From an uncultured Gemella sp. (GTDB lineage Bacteria; Bacillota; Bacilli; Staphylococcales; Gemellaceae), in the NCBI GenBank assembly GCA_947254465.1, contig CAMYEU010000049.1:1-9290 (forward strand): a stretch of 9,290 nucleotides of DNA. Reading direction: 5' to 3'. Positions within the stretch are counted from its first letter, which is position 1. Every line of letters begins with the position of its first letter. Positions 1 to 6,800 of the stretch are shown here, one piece after another. The translations under genes were made by a program, and so were the position numbers. The notes under the pieces are model-generated. The model worked only from the letters and a program-made list of their open reading frames with translations, made no database searches and had not been told where the DNA came from.

Positions 1-736
1 GATGTAAAAGGGATCGAAATTGGAGGAGAAGAACCTGTTGTTATTTCAGGACCTTGTTCTGTTGAGTCAGAAGAAATTATAAGAAATATAGCAATAGGTA
101 TAAAAAAAAGCAGGAGCAGATATATTAAGAGGAGGAGCGTTTAAACCAAGAACATCTCCTTATGAATTTCAGGGCTTAGGTAGAAAGGGAATAGACATTC
201 TTAATAAGATTGGTAAAGAGCTTGAGATACCTGTAGTAACGGAAATAATGGATATCAGAGAACTGGACTATATGATAGATAAGGTTGATATTTTACAAGT
301 AGGTGCTAGGAATATGTACAATTACTCTCTATTAAAAGAATTAGGGAAGCTAGATAAGCCTATTTTACTTAAAAGAGGATTAAGTGCAACGATAAAAGAA
401 TTTTTATTAAGTGCTGAGTATATTATGCTTGGTGGCAATGGAAAAGTTATTTTATGTGAGAGAGGAATTAGGACTTACGAAAATTATACAAGAAACACAA
501 TGGATATAGCTGCCATATCTTTCTTGAAAAATATTACACATTTACCAATAATCGCAGATCCAAGTCATGCAACAGGAAAGAGGGAACTAATAGGCCCCTT
601 ATCTAAAGCTTCAATTTCAGCAGGTGCTGACGGAATCATAATAGAATCTCACTTAAATCCAGAAAATGCTTGGAGCGATGGAAAACAAACAATAGATATA
701 TCTAGTTTGAAAACTATAATTAGATTTTGTAAATAG
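1..736 (+). pseudogene. aroF: 3-deoxy-7-phosphoheptulonate (DAHP) synthase, type I-beta; 5' end outside window, frameshifted
   Basis: DAHP synthase condenses phosphoenolpyruvate and erythrose 4-phosphate, the first step toward chorismate. The window opens inside the gene: frame 1 encodes the GPCSVES motif (metal-ligand Cys codon at 55-57) and runs until a stop at 142-144. From position 110 the homology continues in frame 2 with LRGGAFKPRTSPYEFQG, GARNMYN, LLKRG, ILCERGIRT, DPSHATG, IIIESH and SDGKQ, ending with TAG at 734-736. All expected metal ligands (Cys, His, Glu, Asp) are encoded, but in two frames; one surplus A in the A8 run at 102-109 explains the shift. The first in-frame ATG after it (248) would give only 162 residues lacking the GPC and KPRTS motifs, so restart there should be inactive. 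In the usual GARNMQN/GARNAQN motif the Gln is Tyr here. Its place upstream of an aryl-capped NRPS operon suggests a role in chorismate supply. Family identity is firm. Whether the shift is a true mutation, slippage or a sequencing error is open. Confidence 0.5.
102..109 (+). repeat. A8 homopolymer at the frameshift point
   Basis: Eight consecutive A residues lie exactly where the DAHP synthase homology changes from frame 1 to frame 2. With seven A residues the reading would be Ile-Lys-Lys-Ala-Gly-Ala-Asp and the frame would stay open into the rest of the enzyme. Such runs are prone to replication, polymerase-slippage and sequencing errors. Confidence 0.85.
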
Positions 737-767
737 TAAAATATATTTTTATAAAAAATATCAATAG

Positions 768-790
768 ATATTGAAAAATGCTATCAATAT
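768..790. promoter_or_regulatory. Fur-box-like operator candidate (inverted repeat)
   Basis: A perfect 7-bp inverted repeat, ATATTGA at 768-774 and TCAATAT at 784-790, is separated by 9 bp. The inner 15 bp, TGAAAAATGCTATCA (772-786), matches the Gram-positive 7-1-7 Fur/PerR/Zur consensus TGATAATNATTATCA at 10 of 14 defined positions by my count. It overlaps the predicted -35 box and part of the spacer, where a bound repressor would block RNA polymerase. A further TCAATA copy at 761-766 forms another palindrome with 769-774. The inverted repeat is seen directly; assignment to Fur is inference, supported by the metallophore genes downstream. Confidence 0.5.
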
Positions 791-800
791 ATGCTATTAT
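771..800 (+). promoter_or_regulatory. Predicted sigma-A promoter of the NRPS operon
   Basis: TTGAAA at 771-776 (5 of 6 to TTGACA) and TATTAT at 795-800 (5 of 6 to TATAAT) are 18 bp apart. A TGN extension precedes the -10 (TGC at 792-794). Transcription would start near 806-808, giving a leader of about 50 bases before the thioesterase start. It is the only long intergenic stretch in the window, so it probably drives all downstream genes. In DNA this AT-rich, chance matches occur, but the extended -10 and spacing make this a good candidate. Confidence 0.6.
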
Positions 801-803
801 TAA

Positions 804-819
804 GTTAGCTTAAACTAAC
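804..819. repeat. Near-perfect 16-bp palindrome at the predicted transcription start
   Basis: GTTAG (804-808) and CTAAC (815-819) are exact reverse complements, and the centre TTAA (810-813) is self-complementary, so only the C809/A814 pair fails to match. It lies at about +1 of the predicted promoter. It could be a second operator or a weak stem at the 5' end of the message. It lacks the GC content and T-run of an intrinsic terminator. Confidence 0.4.
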
Positions 820-843
820 AAATGCTAATATTTAATATTTTTC

Positions 844-850
844 AGGAGGT
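844..850 (+). promoter_or_regulatory. Strong ribosome binding site supporting a TTG start
   Basis: AGGAGGT lies six bases upstream of the TTG at 857. This ideal Shine-Dalgarno sequence, together with the thioesterase N-terminal homology starting soon after (FPYAGG at residues 23-28), decides for the TTG start, as no in-frame ATG is suitably placed. Confidence 0.85.
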
Positions 851-856
851 AATAAT

Positions 857-1597
857 TTGAGTAAGTGGTTTGTACATGGCAATGAAATAGGAATACAAGA
901 GAGTAGGAATACCATTTTTATATTTCCCTATGCTGGAGGAGGAGCTTCTTCTTTTAAAAATTGGGGAAGACATTTTAAAAATAGCGGTGTGTATTTTGCT
1001 CAATATCCAGGTAGAGAAAATAGGTTTTCTGAAAAAGCTATTAAGGATATCAGAGAATTAGTTGAAGAACTATTTAAAGCTATGAAAACAGTTTTTGACT
1101 TTACATCACCATATTATTTATTTGGACACAGCATGGGGACTAAGATAGTTTATGAATTAGCATTGAAAATAAAAGAGAGTGGGCTTCCAAACCCTGAAGG
1201 CTTAATTATTTCAGCGGGGAGGGCGCCATGCTATAAAGAGCCAAATCCTATCTACCATTTAGATGATGATGGATTTATAGAAGGATTGAGAAGATATGGT
1301 GGAACTCCTGATGAAATATTAGCTAACAAGGATTTAATTAGTATCTTTTTACCTACTTTAAGAGCAGATTTTATCATAGATGAGGACTATCAAGATGAAG
1401 AATATAAAAAAGTTGATAGTGATATACTAGGCTTGATGGGAACAATTGATAAGGAAATGAGTTTAGAAGAAATGACTAAGTGGAGTGAATATACGACAAA
1501 GAATTTCACATATGAGTACATCGAAGGAGAACATATGTTTATAAACACTTCTGAAGAAGATGTAATTAAAGAATTGAGAAAATATATCAACGATTAG
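857..1597 (+). CDS. Type II thioesterase (YbtT/PchC/GrsT-like), NRPS editing
   Basis: This 246-residue alpha/beta-hydrolase has the usual length of external type II thioesterases, which hydrolyse wrong or stalled acyl groups from carrier-domain phosphopantetheine arms in the cytoplasm. FPYAGGGASSF (23-33) is the typical opening motif and also forms the oxyanion-hole region. YPGRENRF (50-57) is a family hallmark. The nucleophile elbow GHSMG places the catalytic Ser at 92. The expected acid is Asp198 (GTIDKE) and the expected base His226 (GEHMF), so the triad looks complete. Translation starts at TTG 857 after a perfect ribosome binding site. It is the first gene after the predicted iron-responsive promoter, and its stop is one base before the next start, so it is co-transcribed with the PPTase gene. 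Comparable genes sit in the pyochelin (pchC) and yersiniabactin (ybtT) clusters. No signal peptide or membrane segment is visible. Confidence 0.93.
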   Translation: MSKWFVHGNEIGIQESRNTIFIFPYAGGGASSFKNWGRHFKNSGVYFAQYPGRENRFSEKAIKDIRELVEELFKAMKTVFDFTSPYYLFGHSMGTKIVYELALKIKESGLPNPEGLIISAGRAPCYKEPNPIYHLDDDGFIEGLRRYGGTPDEILANKDLISIFLPTLRADFIIDEDYQDEEYKKVDSDILGLMGTIDKEMSLEEMTKWSEYTTKNFTYEYIEGEHMFINTSEEDVIKELRKYIND

Positions 1598-1598
1598 A

Positions 1599-2285
1599 AT
1601 GGATACAAAAATTTTACAAGTGTTTAAATTTGATGAAATCGACTGTATTGTTGATGGGTTTTTTGATAATGAAGTAGCTTTATTAACAATTAACACATCT
1701 GAATTTAAGGATAAATATTATACAGAAAAATTTTTAAAAAAGGAAGAAATTAAACATGCTCAAGGATTTAAATCAGAGGTAGCAAGGATAAATTATATTG
1801 TATCTCGAAGCGTAGTAAATAAAGTTTTTTCCTTTATATTAAGAAAAGATGTTGAAAAAATAGAGGTATTAAATGGAAAGTACAAAAAACCATTTGTTAA
1901 AAACAATAAAGGAATAAAGTTCAACATTTCCCATACAGATGGTCTTGTAATAGTTGGATTCTCTCAAGAAGAAATAGGCGTAGATATAGAATGGATAAAT
2001 AAGAGATTTGAGTACAAAGATATAGTAAATAATTGTTTTACAGATTCAGAAATTGAATATATAGATAAGGATTTCTGCAAATTTTATGAATTATGGACGA
2101 TTAAGGAAGCTTACTTAAAATGTGATGGTATTGGTCTAATCAGAGATACTAAGGAGATAGAAGTTATAAATATTAGCAAGAATTGGGCTGAGTTAAGAGA
2201 TAGTAAAGGCTACAATAAACAACTTAGAATGATTAGAGATAATTCAGGGTATATAGGGGCAATTTGCACAACGGAGGAAAAATGA
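1599..2285 (+). CDS. Sfp-type 4'-phosphopantetheinyl transferase
   Basis: The protein transfers the 4'-phosphopantetheine arm of coenzyme A to the conserved Ser of carrier domains, converting apo-NRPS to active holo form. At 228 residues it fits the Sfp class (about 220-240, pseudo-dimer) and not the short AcpS class. Visible motifs are FNISH (108-112), GVDIE (127-131, with Mg-binding Asp129 and Glu131), and WTIKEAYLK (166-174, with the conserved Lys169 and Glu170). Its likely substrates in this window are the aryl carrier and peptidyl carrier domains of the NRPS at 3881-7321 and those of the following NRPS. The ATG follows the thioesterase stop by one base with no clear Shine-Dalgarno sequence, suggesting translational coupling. 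Its stop overlaps the next start in an ATGA arrangement. A dedicated PPTase inside the operon differs from the classic yersiniabactin layout, where YbtD is unlinked. Which carriers it serves is inferred from position. Confidence 0.94.
   Translation: MDTKILQVFKFDEIDCIVDGFFDNEVALLTINTSEFKDKYYTEKFLKKEEIKHAQGFKSEVARINYIVSRSVVNKVFSFILRKDVEKIEVLNGKYKKPFVKNNKGIKFNISHTDGLVIVGFSQEEIGVDIEWINKRFEYKDIVNNCFTDSEIEYIDKDFCKFYELWTIKEAYLKCDGIGLIRDTKEIEVINISKNWAELRDSKGYNKQLRMIRDNSGYIGAICTTEEK
2273..2277 (+). promoter_or_regulatory. Ribosome binding site deciding the aryl-AMP ligase start
   Basis: GGAGG lies four bases before ATG 2282, inside the end of the PPTase gene. The ATG overlaps the PPTase stop TGA (ATGA, 2282-2285). 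This favours ATG 2282 over the in-frame TTG at 2264, which lies upstream of this site and lacks one of its own. Confidence 0.75.
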
Positions 2286-3868
2286 ATATAAAAATTAAAG
2301 AAAAATTAGAAGACTTCTATGACAAAGAGGTTTGGAATCATTTATCTCTAGGTGATTTTTTAACTAAAGTTTCCAATAAATATAGTGAAAAAATAGCCAT
2401 CAATGAAAATGGAAACGAGTATTCTTATAAAGAGATTGAAAGTATCTCTAATAGATATGCAAAGGGATTTTTAAAAGAAGGCTTTAAAAAGGGTGATAAA
2501 GTTGTATTACAACTACCAAACAGTGCTGAATTGATTTTTGTGGCTTTTGCTCTTTTTAAAATAGGAGTAATTCCAATTATGTCTTTACCAGCTCATAGAA
2601 AGACGGAGATTAGTGGAATAATTGAATTATCAGAAGCAAAGGCATATATCGCACAAGATAGGTATTTAGGATTTTCTTATACGGAAATGATTAGAGAAGT
2701 TATTAAAGAAAATAGAACAGATATAAAAGTTTTTATTCAGGGAGATAATGAAGAGTTCAGATCTCTAACAGAAATCAAAGCAAATACGCCTATTGAAGAA
2801 AATGTGAATGTTGATTATAAAGACATAGGTTTACTATTGTTATCTGGAGGAACAACAGGAATACCGAAATTAATCCCAAGGAGACACTGTGATTACTTAT
2901 ATGTAGCAGAGTATTCGGGACGAAGGTGTGGGTTAACTGAAGAAAGTGTATATTTAGCTGCTTTACCGATGTCTCATAACTTTCCTTTAGGATGCCCTGG
3001 AATAATGGGAACATTGTTTTATGGAGGGAAAATAGTGATTTGCCCTACTACAAGCCCTGATGAGATAATACCGTTAATTGAAGAAGAGAGAGTTACAATT
3101 ACTGGATTAGTTCCTGCCATGGCTAATATGTGTATAGAGTTTTTAGAAATGGATGAATATGATATATCCTCTTTAAAATTGATTCAGATTGGTGGTTCTG
3201 TTTTAGACCAAATTACAGCCAAGAAAATCGAGAGAGGTTTTTCTTGTAAGCTTCAGCAAATTTTTGGAATTGCTGAAGGTTTAATATCAACTACAAGTTT
3301 AGATGATGATAGTGAAACTATATACAATACACAAGGTAAACCAATAAGTGAATATGATGAGGTATTGATTGTTGATGAAGAAGGGAAAGAATTACCTGTA
3401 GAGGAGTATGGAGAACTTATAGTTAGAGGCCCATATACAATTTATGGTTATTATAATTTAGATGAAATTAATAAGAACTGTATAACTGAAGATTGTTACT
3501 TCAAAACAGGTGATAAAGCTAGAAAGCTTAAAGATGGTAATTTTCAAATTGTAGGAAGGCTAAAAGAAATGATCAATAGAGCTGGAGAAAAAATAACCCC
3601 TACAGAGCTAGAAGAAATTCTATTAACTCACGATAAAATTGTAGAAGTACAAGTTGTAGGAATTCCAGATCAAATTTTAGGAGAAAAAATAGGAGTTTTT
3701 GTCCTTTCAGGAGATAACGAGATTACTCTAAATGAAATCAGAACATTTCTAAAAGAGCATGGAGTAGCCCATTTCAAATTACCAGATTTAGTTAAAAAGG
3801 TTGATGCTTGGCCATTGACAAGCGTTGGTAAGATAAGTAAAGAAACACTTAGAAAATCTGCCTTATAG
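2282..3868 (+). CDS. Aryl-acid AMP ligase (salicylate or 2,3-dihydroxybenzoate; YbtE/PchD/DhbE/EntE family)
   Basis: This stand-alone adenylation enzyme (528 residues; relatives about 525-540) activates an aryl acid with ATP and loads it on an aryl carrier domain, here probably the N-terminal ArCP of the next gene product. Core motifs are LLLSGGTTGIPK (185-196, A3), FGIAEGL (328-334, A5), FKTGD (407-411, A7), GRLKEMINRAGEK (425-437, A8) and VGKISK (515-520, A10, catalytic Lys517). The pocket motif SHNFPLGCPG (231-240) has the Asn (233) that contacts the aryl acid in DhbE (Asn235). From my memory of the DhbE structural work, Ser240/Val337 mark dihydroxybenzoate enzymes and Cys240/Leu337 salicylate enzymes. 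Here the matching residues are Cys238 and Ile335, so salicylate is favoured. No isochorismatase or dihydroxybenzoate dehydrogenase gene is in the window to support the alternative. The gene overlaps the PPTase gene by four bases and its stop overlaps the next ribosome binding site, so expression is tightly coupled. Family is firm, substrate moderately so. Confidence 0.94.
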   Translation: MNIKIKEKLEDFYDKEVWNHLSLGDFLTKVSNKYSEKIAINENGNEYSYKEIESISNRYAKGFLKEGFKKGDKVVLQLPNSAELIFVAFALFKIGVIPIMSLPAHRKTEISGIIELSEAKAYIAQDRYLGFSYTEMIREVIKENRTDIKVFIQGDNEEFRSLTEIKANTPIEENVNVDYKDIGLLLLSGGTTGIPKLIPRRHCDYLYVAEYSGRRCGLTEESVYLAALPMSHNFPLGCPGIMGTLFYGGKIVICPTTSPDEIIPLIEEERVTITGLVPAMANMCIEFLEMDEYDISSLKLIQIGGSVLDQITAKKIERGFSCKLQQIFGIAEGLISTTSLDDDSETIYNTQGKPISEYDEVLIVDEEGKELPVEEYGELIVRGPYTIYGYYNLDEINKNCITEDCYFKTGDKARKLKDGNFQIVGRLKEMINRAGEKITPTELEEILLTHDKIVEVQVVGIPDQILGEKIGVFVLSGDNEITLNEIRTFLKEHGVAHFKLPDLVKKVDAWPLTSVGKISKETLRKSAL

Positions 3869-3880
3869 GAGGAATTAGCA

Positions 3881-6800
3881 ATGGAGATAAATGATATAAA
3901 AAACAAAGTGATACAGTCCATTAAAGAACATATTCGCATGGAAATTAACGATGATTTTGAGAAGGGCGATAATCTTATAGAAAGAGGATTAAGTTCTATT
4001 ATGATAATGAAAATATCTAATAAGTTAAGAAAATCAGGTATTAGGATATCATTCTCTAAATTAATGGAAAAACCAACTTTTAATGAATGGGAAATGTTAA
4101 TTAAGAGTGCAAAAATTAACGATAAATTTATATCAAAAGAAGCAGAAATAGTTAAGAACAAAGAATATGTTGGTATTAAATTTCCGTTAACAGATGTGCA
4201 ATATGCTTACTGGGTTGGTAGAGAAGATGATCAGGTTTTGGGAGGCGTAGGGTGTCATGCCTATCTAGAAATTGATGGTAAAGATATAAATGTTAAAAAA
4301 TTAAATGAAGCGTGGATAAAATTACAAAAAGATCATCCAATGTTGAGAGCAAAATTTAACAGTGATGGCACTCAGGAAATCATGGAGTCTCCTTACACAG
4401 ACGAAATTAGTGTATACAACTTAGAGAATCTAGATAATAAAGACATTAAGGATTCTTTAAATGAAATTAGAGAAAAAATATCTCATAGGAAATTAAAGGT
4501 CGAAGAAGGTGAAGTAGCAGGTCTTGGAATTGCTTTATTACCTGAGGGAAAGACAAAAATCTTTTTAGATATTGATTTGTTGGTTGCAGATGTTATGAGT
4601 CTAAGCATTATGATTAAAGAATTAACAAGAAATTATGTAGGAGAAGGTGAAAAACATTCTATAGACTATACCTTCAAAGATTATATTGGAGATAATAAAG
4701 ACAATCAATTACAATTAGAAGAGGATAAGGACTTTTGGAAGACAAAAATTGAAAATGACTTTCCTATGGAAGCACCTAATTTACCACTAAAAATTAGGCC
4801 TGAAATGGTTAAAGAAACTAAGTTTATTAGAAGAAAGAAAGTGGTAGATGAAGAAAGTTGGAGTGAAATAAAAAGACTAGCCTCTTTGCATAAAGTAACA
4901 CCATCAATGGTTTTATTGGCCTGTTATGGTCTTGTAATAGAACGATGGACTAATCAAGAAAAGTTTTTAATAAATATGCCTTTATTTAATAGGGATACTG
5001 AAAACAGTAATTTAAGTAATATGATTGCAGATTTTACTAATTTATTATTGGTAGATTATGAGAGAAGACTAGGGGAAACATTGATACAAACTATAGAGAG
5101 GGTTAGTGAAGTATTTTTAGAGAATGTTGCCCATAGCTCATATTCTGGCGTCCAAGTTCAAAGAGATATGTATAAAGAAATAGGTAACAATAATAACGTG
5201 GCTCCTATTGTGTTTGCTTGTAATATTGATTATCCTTTAGAAACGCAAAAGTCAAGAGAAGCACTTGGGGGAATTTCATATATGATTTCTCAAACACCAG
5301 GTGTTTGGTTGGATTTTCAGACTTATGTAACAGATGAAAAGTTAATTTTATGTTGGGATGCTGTGGAAGAACTTTACCCAGAAGAATTATTAAATGATAT
5401 GTTTGATGCTTTTTATGAACTCCTTATTTCCTTAACTAAAAAAGAAAATTGGGGAAAGAAAACAGATGTTTTATCTCAAAGACAAAAGGAAATTAGAAGG
5501 CAGGAAATTGAAGCTATTATTCCACTGAAATATCCAGATGAAAGAATTTACGATGGATTTATTAAAAATGTTAAATCAAATCCAAATAAAGTGGCAATTA
5601 TAGACTCTTCTACAGGTGAAGAGATAAGCTATGGGGAACTTTATGATAATGCTTTAAAAATTGCTTTTTATTTACAATCAGAGGGCATAAAAAAGGGTGA
5701 TTATATAGGAATAACACTTCCAAGAGGAAGTAGACAAATTTTTGCTATCTTTGGAATTTTATTTAGCGGTGCAGCATATGTACCTATAGGAATTACACAG
5801 CCTAATGAAAGAAGAAGTAAAATATATAATCAAATTGGTATAAATCACATAATAAGTGATGAAGAAACAATAATTAGTTGTTCTTTGGATAACGAAGAAG
5901 TTAAGATTATTGATTTAGATAAAGGAATGAATAGCGATAAGAAATTAGAAAGGCCTGTTCAAGTTAGTCCATATGACAGTGCATACATTATTATGACATC
6001 AGGGACAACAGGAGTGCCAAAAGGCGTTGAAATAATGCACACTAGTGCTATCAACACCTGCATAGACCTGAATAAGAAATATAACATTAATACTAATGAT
6101 ACTGTCTTAATGGTGTCTTCTATAGATTTTGACCTTTCTGTGTTTGATATATTTGGACTTTTACATGCTGGTGGTACATTTATTACCACAAGTGAAGACA
6201 ATTATAGAATTCCAGATGATTGGCTTAAATTAATTGATAGATATAACGTTACTGTTTGGGACTCAGTTCCGATACTGTTTGATATGTTAGTTACAATGGC
6301 TGAAGGGAAAAAGAGGAAATTACCTTTTAGAGTTGTTATGCTATCAGGAGATTGGATTGCTTTAAATCTACCAGGAAGATTTTATAATATGAGTAATAAC
6401 TCTGTTGTTGTGGCCATGGGTGGGGCTACGGAGGCATCTATATGGTCAAACTATCTAAATGTACCTAAAGAAATTCCAAACAATTGGGCTTCGATACCGT
6501 ATGGGAAACCTCTAGAGAATCAAGTATATAAGGTGGTAGATGACTTTGGTAGAACTTGTCCTAATTATGGCAAAGGTGAGTTATTAATTGGAGGAGTAGG
6601 TGTCGCTAAAGGGTACAGAGGAGATACTGAGTTAACTGATAAAAAATTCATTGTAGAAGATGATATAAGGTGGTATAGAACAGGTGATAACGGAAGAATA
6701 TGGAATGATGGTACTATAGAATTTCTCGGCAGAAAAGACACTCAAGTTAAAGTTAAAGGACATAGAATAGAGCTAGGGGAAATAGAAAAGGCTATACAGT

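Noticed and set aside
248..736. A separate 162-residue gene starting at ATG 248
   Set aside because: It is the C-terminal part of the frameshifted DAHP synthase. Homology continues upstream in the same frame to position 110, and no ribosome binding site precedes 248.
761..802. Intrinsic terminator after the DAHP synthase gene
   Set aside because: The inverted repeats are almost all A and T and no U-tract follows a GC-rich stem. The region is better explained as a promoter with operator.
1390..1696. Minus-strand open frames opposite the thioesterase and PPTase genes
   Set aside because: They are shadows of well-supported plus-strand genes, with no recognisable motifs. Similar minus-strand frames at 2790-3014, 3670-4161, 5959-6201 and 6742-6990 were rejected for the same reason.
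2264..2281. TTG at 2264 as start of the aryl-AMP ligase
   Set aside because: It lies before the GGAGG at 2273-2277 and has no ribosome binding site of its own. ATG 2282, overlapping the PPTase stop, fits better.
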